Of a DNA stretch of 64,000 nucleotides, positions 49,422-62,787 are shown piece by piece. The translations under genes were made by a program, and so were the position numbers. Under the pieces are notes generated by a model. The model searched no databases. It was not told where the DNA came from and saw only the letters and a program-made list of their open reading frames with translations. The first letter of the stretch is position 1; each line of letters begins with the position of its first letter. This DNA comes from Phallus indusiatus (taxonomy: Eukaryota > Basidiomycota > Agaricomycetes > Phallales > Phallaceae): positions 992,001 to 1,056,000 of the forward strand of contig JAQFWX010000005.1 of assembly GCA_027605045.1 (NCBI GenBank), in the 5' to 3' direction.

Positions 49422-51423
49422 GAGGGTGTATTACGTAAGCAATGGCGCGTCCCTCACGTGATGTAAATGTGACGCGACGCGTGACATAGTATTACTAAAC
49501 GTTGAGTATTTTTGATTTCTGATTTACTTTCCACCCTCGAAATTTATTATTGCAACGCGATTCGACAGGATTCGACTGTTTCTTTTGATACCATAAAGCA
49601 TGTGATTTGACTTGTTTTGACCTCGCTACCATCTTGTTACCGCTCGTTCAGCTCGAAATCACACGCACGATGGGAGGCAATGTAAAAAGCCCTTTGGACT
49701 TCGAGGACACATTCAGTCTAATATGAAGTTTTTATGAAAACAAATGTTATCTAACTCAAAGCTGTATTTTCCATGATTATGGTACTATAATGATTCTGAA
49801 TGAAGTTCTCAGGTATACGAATCTCCACATTCTTCTTTCTGGAAGATCTTTCATCTTATATTGCTACCTTCTTGCTTTCTTCTTGCGCAGGTCGGAGAGG
49901 AAAAACTGCGGAGAATGTGATTGAAAGGCTTCTACGGTGCTTAATATGAACCGAGAACAAGACCATTATAGGGGAACGCGGTATGACTAGTCTGTTACTG
50001 GCATTAATACAAAGGTGGTCCATGGTTAGCCTTGTTCTGTTTTTGTGCGTATGGAGCATACAAAGAAAACAGCGCGTATGAATCAAACAGATTCCTAGGG
50101 AACGGGAACGGAACAAGGACGTCCGAGCTCGCACATCTCCAACTGACTTCTAGCACCAAACATCCAATATACATTACCACGGTCTGTCCAACTCCCACGC
50201 ACTCTCGCACGATCGGACAGGGAAACGGAGACGGAAGTCAAAAACAGTTAAAGAAGGAGCTCGAGTCTCGTACTTTTGTCGAAGTGCAGACTCGTTCCGG
50301 ACACTGCCGGATGTTCTAGCGCATACCCATCGACGCCCATGTGACATTTCCGATTTCAAAGGAGTTCACTGACTTTTGGACGATTTTTTATTCTTGTTTC
50401 AACTTAACGACATCGTTCCATTTTCTATTCATACGCCATATGACCCGTCGAAACCTACAACTTCAATCGGTATAATAGTTTGTATGGGTTCAATGCAAAG
50501 GATTTGTATCAGCAAGGATGCTTTTGATATGGTGCATTTTAAAATCCGTGTCTATCATAATCGAACTAAGGTACCAATACTTCTGCTGATCGCTCTCACG
50601 CACTTTTAGACATTTTCTGATTCAACGCTAACAGCCGTACCTCCTTGACAACTCCATCTCCACTACAAGATTTCTGTCACTAGATGGGCGACGCGACGGA
50701 AATCAAGCTAATTATGCCAAGACAATTTCCCTAGTGCCAATATGGTAGTCCAGCACCCCTGGATAATTGTTGGCAAATGTATGTCCAAGGTATGTATGTG
50801 AATTCGTGTTGTTACATGGTTGGAGAATAGGACAGTCTATATAACAGACTTGGAGGACGACGGGATTTTCTCTTCGGGAATCCAATGCGCAATGTTGAAT
50901 TATCTGCTAATATCCTTCTCTTCTTTCAGAAATGCTACGTTCACACGGGAAAACAGCATGTAATGGAAGCTGTACAATACCTTCGCAGTGCGAAACGTGA
51001 GAACTTGTTTTCCGCTACTCTAAATATAATCTGATTGTAAGCAATACTTACTTGCTCCATGTAGCTTGAGGTTTATTTTATAAACTACCATGCATGCCAT
51101 AATTCATCGGCTTCAATAGGCTTCGTTTTCGTGTGAGCAAGAGATACATACCTCCAAGGAGGGCTCTAGATTTCTCACAGGAGATCGAGGCTTTTTCCAT
51201 CGCCTATATTATGCGCCTGAGCTGCGCCTCTTTGCCGCTTGATTATTCCGGGATCATCGAAACTCTGACTTAAGCGAATTTAAACATGATTATAGACCAA
51301 TGCTTTTTTACTCACAAGACAGAAGACCGACACACTCGCGCCTGTCGGGTGTACATTAACCCTTTAAAAACAAGGGAGAAGGGCACTTCTTTGACACCCC
51401 GGCTCTCGTCCAACTCGAATGTC
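49422..51423. other. Intergenic, 2.0 kb, divergent DAM1 and DUF6534 genes
   Basis: No gene is supported. Several frames of 60-95 codons on both strands (for example 50032-50319 +, 50376-50609 +) lack domain or splice support. Confidence 0.4.
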
Positions 51424-53082
51424 ATGGCGTACCCCGGGCTCTTCAATTCGTCCTATGTTGCGAGCCCTCAAGAAATTATTTTCATTCACACACCCCAAAA
51501 GTAAGGTCTATATCTCTTTCTCAGCTGTTTCGAATTGAGATTGATACAATATACATAGCCAATTGGGACCACCGCTCATTGGACAGATATTAGTGACGCT
51601 CCTTCAGGTAACTACATAACTACACCACCAGTGGCATACAAATCCTTTGTCGTGTTAAACTATGGTTTTAAGGGAACTTTGTTCGTGCAGTATTATGAAT
51701 ATCTACTTGCGTACTGGAATGAAAAGAGATGGACTAAATGGCTTGTCCATTTAACTTTCTGTCTATGCGTTCTAAAAGTATGTAATCGATAATTTCTACC
51801 GTTTGTTATATTTATGAGCTCTTAAATTTGCGTAGTTCGCCTACGTGTGGTGGTTCTCCTGGGATAGAGTAAGTTATTGAGGAAAATATCTTCAAATTAT
51901 GCTGAGGTATGATCCCAGTTTGTTACACACTTTGGAAATTGGGCATATGTGCGGTCTATTTCTTCTTCATTGAGAGCGCGGCCCTAATTCACCATTTCTA
52001 GCTGGCTATATTTAGTCCCATCTCAGTTCCCATTGGGATTTCAAGCACAATCCCGAGCGCAGTTTGCCAAACTTTTTATATCTACCGATGTTGGGTGGTG
52101 CGTGTGATCAACAAATATTCAAAATGACACTTCTAATACATTTTTCAGCTAAGCAGAAACTACTATTTTGTAATTCCCGCGGCTGTTTCACTCTTTGTCA
52201 CAATCGGATCTGGAATCGCGTTGGTAGGCTGATCCTCTAGTAATCTTATATTCAGCGTATTCATATTGAACGATTATTTCATATAAAGACTTGGGGTTCG
52301 GGACTCGCGGCTGGTGGGAAGGTAGTAGCCTCAAATCTTATTCTTATTTCTATAAATATTTCCCTCGCGTCTGGTTTGCTTTGCGACATATTCATCACGA
52401 CATTCAGTGAGTTTCACACAGCAGATCATATCGGTCCGTTAAGTCTGATGAACCTGGCATATATTTACCGATATTAGCATGTTATTATTTGATTCGCGAG
52501 AAGACCGGTTTCCGAGAAACAGATGGTCTCGTGGAACGATTAGTCCGAGGAACCCTGGAGTCCGTGGCAGGTCCGACCATTGTGAACTTGATCAATCTGA
52601 TCTTGAGCAATTTCTCGGTTAATAACCAGTGGTTTCTCGTTCCGAATCTTGCACTGTCACATGTCTACGCCTGCTCTTTATTATACAGCGTCAATGCTCG
52701 CAAAGGCATTGGTTTAAGAACAACGATTATGAGCAGCAATCCTCCTGTTTGCCGGAATACCCGAAACGCTCTGCCGGCTCCTTCCATCAGTCAAATCGTA
52801 GCTAGTATTTTTCGTGTTCGGACCGGACAGGAGGTAAGGTTATACATCCTCCACCATCGAATATACAAACTCACCTCCCAAGAGACGGTTTCGCGCTCAT
52901 ACCCTATAGATCTGAATCAGCCAATGAGTCAAGGCTCATCATTCAGTGGTCTCATAGGCGTGCAGAACACGATCACGGGCGAAGAGTTTTTAGAAGAGGT
53001 ATTTTTAGACTTGAAAATTACTCTTGGTCCTCTCCTGATTTCAATACAAAATTTAGCAGAAAAGCACGAAAGATTCCGGTAG
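51424..53082 (+). CDS. DUF6534 seven-helix membrane protein
   Basis: The ATG at 51424 (MAYPGLFNSSYVASPQEII) is spliced through many short exons to QLGPPLIGQILVTLLQ|YYEYLLAYWNEKRWTKWLVH, LTFCLCVLK|FAYVWWFSWDR and FVTHFGNWAY, then LAIFSPISVPIGISSTIPSA, VCQTFYIYRCW and LSRNYYFVIPAAVSLFVTIG. Next come KVVASNLILISINISLASGL and a last large exon with KTGFRETDGLVERLVRGTLE and VAGPTIVNLINLILSNFSVN, then HVYACSLLYSVNAR and the stop at 53080-53082. Hydrophobic segments total about seven. The YRCW and helix-6 KTGFRETD...VNLI pattern, ending in a YxxSLLxxxNAR segment, are those of DUF6534, abundant and functionally unknown in Agaricomycetes. About ten exons, some only 30-60 nt. The C-terminal tail is cytosolic and Ser-rich. 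Confidence 0.82.
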
Positions 53083-55295
53083 TACAGGAAGTTTCCGAGA
53101 TAAAGTACCAGTACAGTCAAGTAGCACGGTTTTAGGCTCTGCAATTCAATTTGAACCGTAAACTTTATATATTCTACATAACCTTGCTTGTTGCCGAGGC
53201 AAGCTTCCAGCATCGAATATCAAAGTATTTGATTTTTTTTTTCAAATGTCTTTCAGTTCATATTTGTCCGAACTTGTCGAATGGAAGGGATCCTTTTCGG
53301 TCTGTCCATGGAACGATAACCAAACGGCCGTTTGATGGGACTACAGCCTGTAAAGCGATCGAACGGATAACCGGCGATTTGACTCGGTCTTTTGCGCTAA
53401 TTATGGCGATAGGGTCTATAATGCTATCATTGCTCGGATAATGCCTTATACGTCTCATTGGAGGGTAGGTGAAGGAATATCATTAAGAGGAATCGCAGCT
53501 AAGTCAAGCGTAATGATAACGTCTGGTACCTCAAATGATTAGGTATGCGCTCTGTTCCTGGAAGAGAAAAAAGAATCAGAATGTTGTTCAAACCTTGAGA
53601 AGCCATTCAGAGATCATTTGCATTTGCCGTCCTTAACAACAATATCGAATAAGAAGAATCGGCATGTGTCACGTAGTACGGACCGGTCTCCCTTATAAAC
53701 TGGTACTCAAGTTTCACCGGGCATTGGAGACTGATCTTTAGATCCTTCTGATGCTGTTACCGATGTGAGATAAATGGATTATTTTCGTCTCCCGGTGTAC
53801 GGAAAGTCAAGTTGACCTCCAGGCTCCGAAGACAAAAGATCGCACAAGTTTCAGTGATGACGACTGAATTGAGTGGCTCAACTTCGGAAGTTGTGATAGA
53901 GAAGATAGAGAAGATATTCCTTCTCATTAGGCACCGATGCATCGTTTCTTTTTTAGATGTAGCTGATAATCGGGGAAGATTCTTGTCGACCTCTCTCCAT
54001 ATACGACGCCATACGTCACTTCTTTTGATTTTTATTCCCCATCTTAAAATGAAATTAAGCTGCAGAGCGCGTTTTTTTAAAAAATAAATGACTGGGCACT
54101 ACAGAGTTATTCGTCGGGGCTTAATAACTCTGAGCTTGAGTCATTCGAAAATTGAATTTATTAAGCTTCGTTCGTTATAGAAGAATCAATCAATAAGCAT
54201 GGTGATTTGCGTAACTTAGGTGTGCTTGTGCAATGAGGCGTCGAAGACCTTCAGAGTGTGTAATGTCGATTTTACCGCCCGTCCTCTCTGCAGACCCAGA
54301 CACTTTGGATAATGGAAATGGGGTTAGGTTCCGAGAATGTAAACGGCAAACGGCATTTTGCGGCACGGGGAGTGAAATAACTGCTTCGCCCTATTTTGGG
54401 GAAGGTATTGATGCCATTGTTACGAAATCACGGCGGCTTCAGATAAGTACTTAACGTACTTAACTATGTAATAACCTTGTGAATAGCCATTTTTTATTGA
54501 AAAGAAAAACGCACACACTCTCACCGACTTATGACTCAATGGACGCTTGTTGATATGTACCTGTATCAGTCCTTTTTCATGTATGTAACGTGAATGAATA
54601 TGCATTTCTTCTAAATACTCTCTAGCACTTTTGAATTGTGGTGACTTAAGAGCTCGGGATGTCGGAATGTCGGATATTGACGGACGATGATCGATGATGG
54701 CTCATACAGTCACGAGTTACTGTTTGATATTATTGATAGTAAATTATATCAAAATTTTGGGAAAGCATCTTTGCGGTGATTATTTGACTAAAAGATTTTG
54801 GCGTGAGAGAAAGCGCACGTATAGAACGTGCATAGTATAGTATTATTACAATAAGAAGGTGCTAAATAAAGCACGGTACAAGAATGACTGGTCCAAAAAT
54901 AATACGCGTACCGACACGCATACACGTAAAGGCTACACTACAAGACCAAAACGGAATCGAAGAAAAGTGATACAGCAATCCTGAGAAGACAACTTGGGTA
55001 ACGAAAACAACAGAAAGCACCATTGATAACCTTTTTGATATTGAGAGTCAGAACGACCTGGTTGCAAGTGAACAAAAAACAGAGCAGAAGAAGAATCGAA
55101 AGTTATAACACAACAAAACAAGAACAAGAAAGCATATAAACCGAAAGCTACGCTTATTCCGAGCGTTGAATGAAGATGATGATAAAAGGAAAACATATAT
55201 AACGCGTGGTACAGTACCAGGTATTTATCGCAGTTAAGATTCATCATCCAAAAAAAGTGGGCAATAAGCCCTAGCATCCCACTGGGTGTTGAGAG
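53083..55295. other. Intergenic, 2.2 kb, no supported gene
   Basis: Between the convergent DUF6534 and C2H2 genes. Frames at 53151-53441 and 53757-54087 show no recognisable domain. It should hold the long 3' UTRs. A stretch at 54930-55280 reads TM-like on the minus strand but has no start context or domain. Confidence 0.4.
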
Positions 55296-58200
55296 TTATA
55301 TCGGAGAACTATCCGCCCTTGCCTCTGTAGTGATAGGTTCCGTGGTCAAATTGTATGCGGACAAGGAGAGCACCATAGCAGAACTCGACGGTGGTAAAGA
55401 AGCAATAGGATGATATATAGCATCATCATTCACACTGTGCATCAAATCATGGTCACCCGTAGATTCTGTATTAGGAGACATGGAGGCGATCCAACTTCGT
55501 GAAGCGACGGCAGTCACTGTGTTCATATCGCTCGAATCCATGGAGAAGGCTGATACAGTAGAAAGCGTGGGCGTATCTATCTCTGAAATACTTCCACCGC
55601 GTGATACGACGCGTGTGTTGGAAGTGGAGGTAGGACGTTGACTCGGAGTGGGCGTAAGAGAAGCCTGAGGTCGGATGACGCTGGATATATCCGAGTCGGC
55701 GATTGTTGAATATGAATAAGGATCTTCCCCGCGGACTCCCCCATCGTCCGATAAGAAGTTTCTGGTCGTCGAACTTCCAACATGATCGTAACCAGCGGGT
55801 GTGGGTTGAAAACCTGAGCCCCTTTCAACTGGCAACCCCTCGAGTTTCCCAATACCGTCGACAGTACCGTCACCTTCAACCTCGACATTGTACCTGGGCT
55901 CTTGTCCTTGTACTCGTGAACCGTAAAACTCCCACTCAACGGAATCGACAAGCTCCATTTTATTCTCTTCATCGTGACCAGGCACTTCATCCACAACCAC
56001 GTTGGATTCAGTCTTAACCTCCGCATTGCGAAGCTGATACATATCCAGAGATTCAATTTCCGGATGATTGTACAAAGGCGAATAAGAATGGGATGTCATG
56101 GATAGTTCAGAGGGTACACAGTGGGTGAGGCGTAAAAGCGTGCGGTAGGAATGATCGTCCGGGTCATTAGTAAGGTGCGGTGAAGGGTAATGAGAGTACG
56201 CTTTCGTCTTCGGGTAGTACGGATGACATCGATTTTGTATTAAACCCTTTCTGTTTATGGCATGTGGGTTAGGATGTCTGTGTCTCGAGCTGCCGTCAGG
56301 CGGACAAGAAGCAGAAGAACGACCTGAAATTGCCGTCGACACGCGTCCGTTGAAAATAATCTCTTTACGGTTTTGCTCGATTCCACTACCCCGAGATAAT
56401 GTTCTGACTATTTCATTTGGAGAGTAGACGGACAAAGGTGAGGTTGAAAGTTTGTGAGGAGAGGAATAATAATAAGATGACGGATGAAGAGGATGATCAT
56501 AAGCTGGTCCAGAGCTACTAGTAGTAAAAAAACAAACAACTATCAGAATTTGACTCAGGTTACACATTGTTCCTAAAAATCTACCTTTCATAAGAATGAA
56601 GATTATTATACGCATAAGGCGAGTTGTCACCAGAAACAGTCTCAGTCGAATTCGAGGATTCAAATAGCAAATTCGGACTGTTAGTTCCTATTCCATGAAT
56701 CCTAAGGTGGCGTCTGGCGTTCGATCTGACGGCAAATGTTTTGGAGCAAGTAGGAATGGGACATTTGTATGCTTCAAAAAAGGGTCAGGTTAGTACATCT
56801 CTCGGTTATCGCAAAAGAATAATTGAAAATAATAATAATAAACGGAGCTTGAATAAAAATCAAAATGACCCACGATACTATCAAAGAAAAGGGAAGAGAG
56901 AGGGAAAGAAAATAAAACTCTCACTTACGTTTCAAACCAGAATGCGTATTCATATGCGTTGCCAATCCACTAGGACGCGGAAACTCCTTCTGACAAATCC
57001 AGCATACATGCATCTTGGTTGACCCCGTCGTTCCAGTAGTAGAAGGAGGAAGAGAAAAGCCAAAAGATGTGATAGGAGTGGTCTGAAACGAATTGGTAGA
57101 ACCGTTTTGAAATTGTTTAGAGTGAATGGCGTAATCAACACGTTTCACTACTCCAGCCTGAGGTGCGCCGTGCGTACTGGAATCGTCTGTTATGGAGCAT
57201 GGCGGGTAAGAAACGACATTGGGAGTATTACTGATTTGGAGTTTGTATGAAGAGGACGTTGAACTCGACTCAGAACCAGCCTGCTGAGACTGAGATCGGT
57301 GAGATGGTGACTCTAGAGAAAGCGCACTCGTAGTAGCAGGAAAACCGACGGTGTTCGTGGACTTGGAGTCGTTTTCGCAATAAGATACCTCGTTATCGCT
57401 AAATCCCGGAGCATCAGAAGCAAAAGCAGACTCAGGATTAATAGCCCGCCCAGAATCAGGTCCAGATGGAGTCGTAAAACTCTGATTCGTCGAAACAGAA
57501 TTTAAAAAGAAGGGGAAGTTGGAAAAACAGATTCTTCCGGGAGATTCAAGTTATCGTTATAAAGGACTTTCATATTCGCCGAATCTAAACTTGAGGGTGC
57601 CCCAGGAAATTTCGTGGTTCGTGGTTGGGCTGCAGTTGAAGGGGAACCGTTCGACAGCTCTGAGTCGATTCTGGAGCGTTCATCGCCTTTATCGGTAGCG
57701 ATCATATCAACATCTTCAATTTGAGTTTCGTTGTTAGCTGAGTCGGAAGGGGAACGTGAATGAGAATGAGAATGATGATGAAAATCAAAATCTGGGTCGA
57801 AATCCAGATCAAGATCGAATTGAGCGGCGTTCAAGCGGAAAGCAGGTCGTAGCGTCACATTATTGTCGGATGTCGACGAATAAGATGATGAATAGGAATA
57901 AGATGACGATACCCGTTCGGCTACAGTATTAGGATTTGGAGAAGAAGAAGGTGGAGAAGGAGAATGTTTTAGGGAAGTGCAGGAAGTTTCGTTTGTGGTT
58001 ACAGCGACGACCTCACTGGAAGAGCCGGAATGGGTTCTGCCGTGGCACTGAGGCTCGGATTGAGATTCTGGTAATAATGATGTCGGAAGCAGAAATAACT
58101 CTTTTCTAACGTCTGAATACGCGTCGTCGTCCGCAGAGTTTTAAAATAAGAAAACGAAGAGTCCAGCTCATTTTTACATTCTTCAGCCGAATCGACGATG

Positions 58201-61172
58201 TCTTCAAAACGACTTTTCGGGGAGTTACGTTTAGATAATTCCTGCAATTTTTTCGACTCCGTTCCCGGTTTCTTCGAGCCTGAATCATCATCACCATCAT
58301 TATTGTTCCCGTCGTCGGCTAGTACAACCACCATCAATGGAGAAGAAGCCCGACACGGCGTCAACTTGCCCATTCTAATCTATGAAGAATAAATTATCAG
58401 TTGTCAAAACTCAAATAAAAGGTAAAAAAAAAAACATTGCCGTGCCTTTGAATTTCTATCCCCTTGTACATCAACACTACCTTCGACAATTTCTTCAACA
58501 GTAGTTTGGCCACCGGCACCGGCGTCAATTTCAGTCTGGTGCTGAGGGGAAACGGAAAGAGCACCGAATTGAAAATCACTTCTGCCGTCATCGTCATCTT
58601 CATCAACATCAGCATTAGCGGACTGAGTTAGAATTTGACTCTGTTCGATCCGGTCCTCCGAATGATTCTGAATTAACTGAGAATGCGGCCTTGGCGTCGG
58701 TCTCGGCGTCCGAGTCCGAGTCCGAGTCCGAGTCCGAGTCTGTCCGACAGTGTTTTCCGACAAACTCTCCTCACTCCGTTTTTCGTCATTCTTGGTGTTG
58801 ATGTTACGCATTTTACAGATATGATTATCAAACTGGCTAGACTCCGCCTCCTCATTTTCGCCTTCGTCTTCCTGAAGCGCATCACCAAACCCCTGGTACT
58901 TGTTATTGTTGTTATTGTTCTGACTCGCACTGGTATATCTGGAATGGTGGTGATAACTCGAAGAAGGAGGGTTTCGACTCGGATGCTGCTGATGGTGGTG
59001 GGAGAATGAAGAATGAGACGGCGTAGGTGTAGTCCAACCCGAATCCTGTTCCCCTCCTCCTGCTTCTCCTCTCGACCCAGACCCAAGATGATCAATTATA
59101 TCACCTAAATGAGACACAGAAAGACTATCCATAGGCGGTGGCTGCGGAATACCCATCCCATCATGATGATCATCGACGTTCACACCAATAACTTGAGACT
59201 GCAATAACGCGCGTTGCTGCGACTGAACAGGCATACACATATTCATGTTCATAGAGCTCGACACCATTGACGCGGACGACGAAGACGGAACGACTCCACC
59301 GGGAGGAGCCTCAGGGGTACTACTGGTAACAGCCGTCGGCTGCTGATATGAAGGTCCAGGTCTGAGGAGACTCGCTGCCACCGTCATTGACGGCGGTGGT
59401 GGCATGCTCATCGTATTCATCGTATTCATCCCAATTACCGCCGTCGCGTTTATACCGAGATTTCCCATATGCATACCCATACTTTGACGCATGCTTTGAA
59501 GCATATAGGCGGTGTCTTGAGTTGGGTTTAGGGTTAAATCGGGGTGGGATGGTTGTTGGTGGTGATGATGCTGCTGCTGCTGGTGTTGTTGGTGTTGGTG
59601 ATGAAATTGATGGGAAGAAGCCTGAACAAAAGCGGACGGATGGTGGTGGTGGCTAGTACTAGGATTCGCGCCAAGAGTGTGATAACTCTGTTGTTGTTGG
59701 TGGTGATGCGGGTGGGATTGACGAGAAGAAGAGTAGCCTGCATAGAGGTGACTAAATGCGCCGGTGGTGGCGGAGCGGCCTGAGTCTCCGCAGGCTGGAG
59801 TGCTGGTGCTGATGCCTCCAGTAGTAGTAGAGCCGAGAATCATATTGGAAAAATCGTCCGAGTCGAGATAGGGATGATTAGTACTGTACTCTGCACCAGC
59901 GGAAGACGAAGTGGAAGGCTGGTGATAATAATCAGCTGGACCTGGAGGAAGGATACTGATAGAAGGAGATGATGAATGAGGAGAAGGAGTGGAAAAAGCA
60001 TGATCGAGAGACATGGCGGAAGACGATGGACCAGCAATCATGTCACCAGCGCCACCGAGAAGATGGTGGTGATGATAAGTCTCGTAATTCTCGTAATATT
60101 CGCTTCCTGGAAGAGCCTCTATTTGAAAAGTGAACATAAGAGGTTCTTCGCGGGATGTCTTTTCAGGGTCGGAGAGCATCGCGTAGGAAGAGCCGCGTTT
60201 TCGACGTTTTCGGCGTGAGCCTGCATCGGCGTCGTATGAGGCGAATGGGTCGACACGAAAGACAGACATCATGGAGCGCATTGATTCTGTTGTTGGGGAG
60301 CCTGGTCTCAGTGGGGACGAGGAAGAAGAGGAAGAAATGATAGCTGATGCTGCAAGGGGATGATGATGATGATGATGTTCGTCGAGAATGGCACTCGTAG
60401 GGAGGAGAGCACTGGTGCTAGACGAAGCTGGTACTCCTGCGAGTGAAACTGTGTTATATGTGCCTGAGCCAGAAGAATAGGAATCGAGAGAATGTAATGG
60501 TGGAACGGAAATAAAGTTGGTGGTGGTAGAGGAGTGGTTGTTGTTCTCGGAGGAAGGAGAGACGTCGATCTCGTGTTCGAAAGTCGTGTTGTGGGTGCTG
60601 TTGATATTATTATTACCACCATGACTATTACTATTCAAGTTGGCGAGTGTGCTGCTGCCAGTGTTGTTCTCGTCGTCTTGTCCCGGAAACTCAAAAATAA
60701 ATTGAGTCTCATTTGCGCTGCTACCAGGATTGATCAAGGCGAGGGTTGTAGTTGTTTCTGACGCGGATGCAGATAACGATATCTCTCTTCTAGTATCGAC
60801 GACGCGCGAGGGTGAACCGATATCTTCTTCCTCCTTCATCACTGCTAAATCACCGATATCCAGCTCCATTCCCATATTTATCGCCATATCCACCATGTCC
60901 ATCCCGATGCCATGATCCATGCTCGCTGCTCTCATCCCAGCCATCGTCGCCATTCCCATTCCCATCTCCACTTCCATCCCGAACTCTCCTCCTCCTTCCT
61001 CTCCTCCTCTTCCTCCTCCTCCTCGCGTCCCGACCCCTCCGCCCCCGCCTGCCATTGTGCCACCGATGCCGACCTGAAGACCCAACGCCAGTGAATCGGC
61101 AAGATCACCCGCCATGATGCGTCGACCCTCCACATCGTCCTCCTTGTAGAATGGGGCGGTAGAATGGGGCAT
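55296..61172 (-). CDS. Very large C2H2 zinc-finger transcription factor with long low-complexity N-terminus
   Basis: Two same-strand frames almost touch: a 922-codon frame beginning at ATG 61172, and a zinc-finger part beginning at 58374. A 66-nt intron at 58375-58440 (donor GCAATG, acceptor attag) would join KAR to MGKLTPCRASSPL, giving about 1,850 residues. The first part is Ser/His/Gln/Gly-rich with a conserved-looking island (EEPLMFTFQIEALPGSEYYE) near 60.1 kb. The second part carries two C2H2 fingers, HVCWICQKEFPRPSGLATHM (then NTHSGLKP) and YKCPIPTCSKTFAVRSNARR (then HLRIH), split by an intron at about 56780-56932. A Ser-rich tail ends at 55296. C2H2 pairs with such disordered flanks act as DNA-binding regulators in the nucleus. 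Two frame slips occur, at 57504-57508 and 58139-58142. If the GC-AG intron is not real, these are two adjacent genes. Confidence 0.72.
58711..58740 (+). repeat. Hexanucleotide tandem repeat CGAGTC, five copies, coding Arg-Thr repeats
   Basis: Five exact copies inside the N-terminal coding part of the C2H2 gene (minus strand). The repeat encodes alternating Thr-Arg (about five units) and its 6-bp unit keeps the frame when it expands or contracts. Confidence 0.9.
60360..60375 (+). repeat. ATG/CAT trinucleotide tract encoding poly-His
   Basis: gatgatgatgatgatg on the plus strand, coding a run of six His (DEHHHHHHPL) in the C2H2 protein. A longer His/Gln-rich stretch lies at about 59555-59720. 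Confidence 0.8.
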
Positions 61173-62787
61173 TACAATCCTGTCGTTCTTTCAAGAGATC
61201 CTCTTCTTTCTTTTTCTTCTCTTTGAACTCCTTCCTTCCTTTCCCTCCCCCCCTCCCCGCTTTATGTGCAATCCGTACCATCCATTGAACAAAAAAAAAG
61301 ATACCGGCGAATTAAAATAAAAATAATAAAAATAAAAATAAAATGACAGAAAGAATTATTATAATGTCGAAGAACGGGAAAAATATTCCAAACGAAATAA
61401 TAATAGTAATAATAAATTTTTATAAACGTATGTCCATATATATATATGGAAGGTATGTAATAAAAAAATAAAATAAAATGAAAATGAGACGAGAGAAATA
61501 AAATACGTATCAGCTTCTTCCATGCGTATGATGATAGATATCGATGAACCCACCTGTGCTTGTTGTAAAACAGCAGGTCATGTATGTATATTCGCCGGAA
61601 CCAGTGGTGAGAGATGGTGTCCTGACCGGGTTATTAGTTTGGTGCCCTTGTCTTCTCTTAGCGACTAACGACATTCTTCGGTTTCTTAGGTTTGACAGCT
61701 AGGACTGAACGAATAGCAATGCCAGTAGTACACCGGCCCAGTTACTAAATTACTGGATTCAAGCCCTGAAAAGAGAAAGGAAAAAAGGGCGTTTATCAGG
61801 ATCACATTGCTCGAGGAAAAAAGAAACATAAATAAAGAACCAAATAAATAATAATAATAAAATAAATACGTAATGGTCATGGTTCTGGTGAGCATTGGTT
61901 TACTTACTCTATAACCAGCATGGTTTGCTTTTTCTTTTCTTTTTCTTTTTTGCTCTAAACCCTTTTCCCCACAGTATCCACGCTCCCCTTCCCCTTGCCT
62001 CGGATAGTTCATCATTCTCCGGTGTTAATTTTTCCTCGGTGGCTTGGGTGCATCATCGGTGGCAGATGTTGGATGCACGATGATGATAATGAGATGAAGA
62101 ATGATGATGATTATGGTGGTGGTGGTGGGGCTCTGGGCATGGAAGCACTAAGGGAAAAAAATTCGTCATGAAGCCCAAGAACTCTGTCGTGACACGTAGC
62201 ATTATTGTAGTACTCTTGGGTGCAATAGTTTTCTGGTATAGCATTTTCTCGAAATCGAGGGCCCCAGATTAGTCATCACACCGGCTAACGCGTGTGTCGG
62301 GCGAGAGGCAATTGTTGCGTGTAGTCTCCGGTGTTGGGAGTGAAAACGAGAAGGAGTGCAAAGTGAGTCTCAGTCTACGATAGGGACGCAGCGGATAGGC
62401 GAGGATCTGACGGACTGCAACAATTGTTTTTTTTTCAGGGGCATAATGTCATAACGATAGTAATATGTGGTTTGGGCGTACTAAGTTTAGGGTTTATAGG
62501 CATAATCCGAGTACCCCGTCATCGAGAGTTATAACCAACAGAGTATAGTGGGTAGTTTCGAAAGGGGAAGTTTGGAACAGAAAGAACAGGTCCGTTGCAG
62601 TAGACTACATATATTTTTATCTACATTCTACATACATCGCTGCATATAGCACATAACAGGAGGAACTGCAATGTTAGTAGGCTGACTCGCACTGTCCCCC
62701 TCTTTTGACCCCACCAAGACCCTCTTTTTTTTATTTTTATTCTTTGATATCATCAAGGAGAAGGGGTCGAGACCTGCCGAGACCCTT
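61173..62787. other. Upstream region of the C2H2 gene, low complexity
   Basis: Contains a C/T-rich block (61190-61260), AT-rich A/T repeats (61310-61345), a TA microsatellite (61437-61448) and GATGAT/GGTGGT repeats (62075-62135). It probably includes a long 5' UTR and promoter, as is common for fungal regulators. No supported gene. Confidence 0.45.
61437..61448. repeat. TA dinucleotide microsatellite
   Basis: tatatatatata in the upstream region of the C2H2 gene. Confidence 0.7.

Noticed and set aside
54933..55277. TM-like minus-strand frame just downstream of the C2H2 gene
   Set aside because: Repetitive hydrophobic residues from T-rich 3' UTR sequence; no ATG context or domain.
58683..61117. 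Long plus-strand frames overlapping the C2H2 N-terminus
   Set aside because: Shadows produced by the biased composition (repeats of Ser, His, Gly codons) of the minus-strand frame; no promoter or domain.
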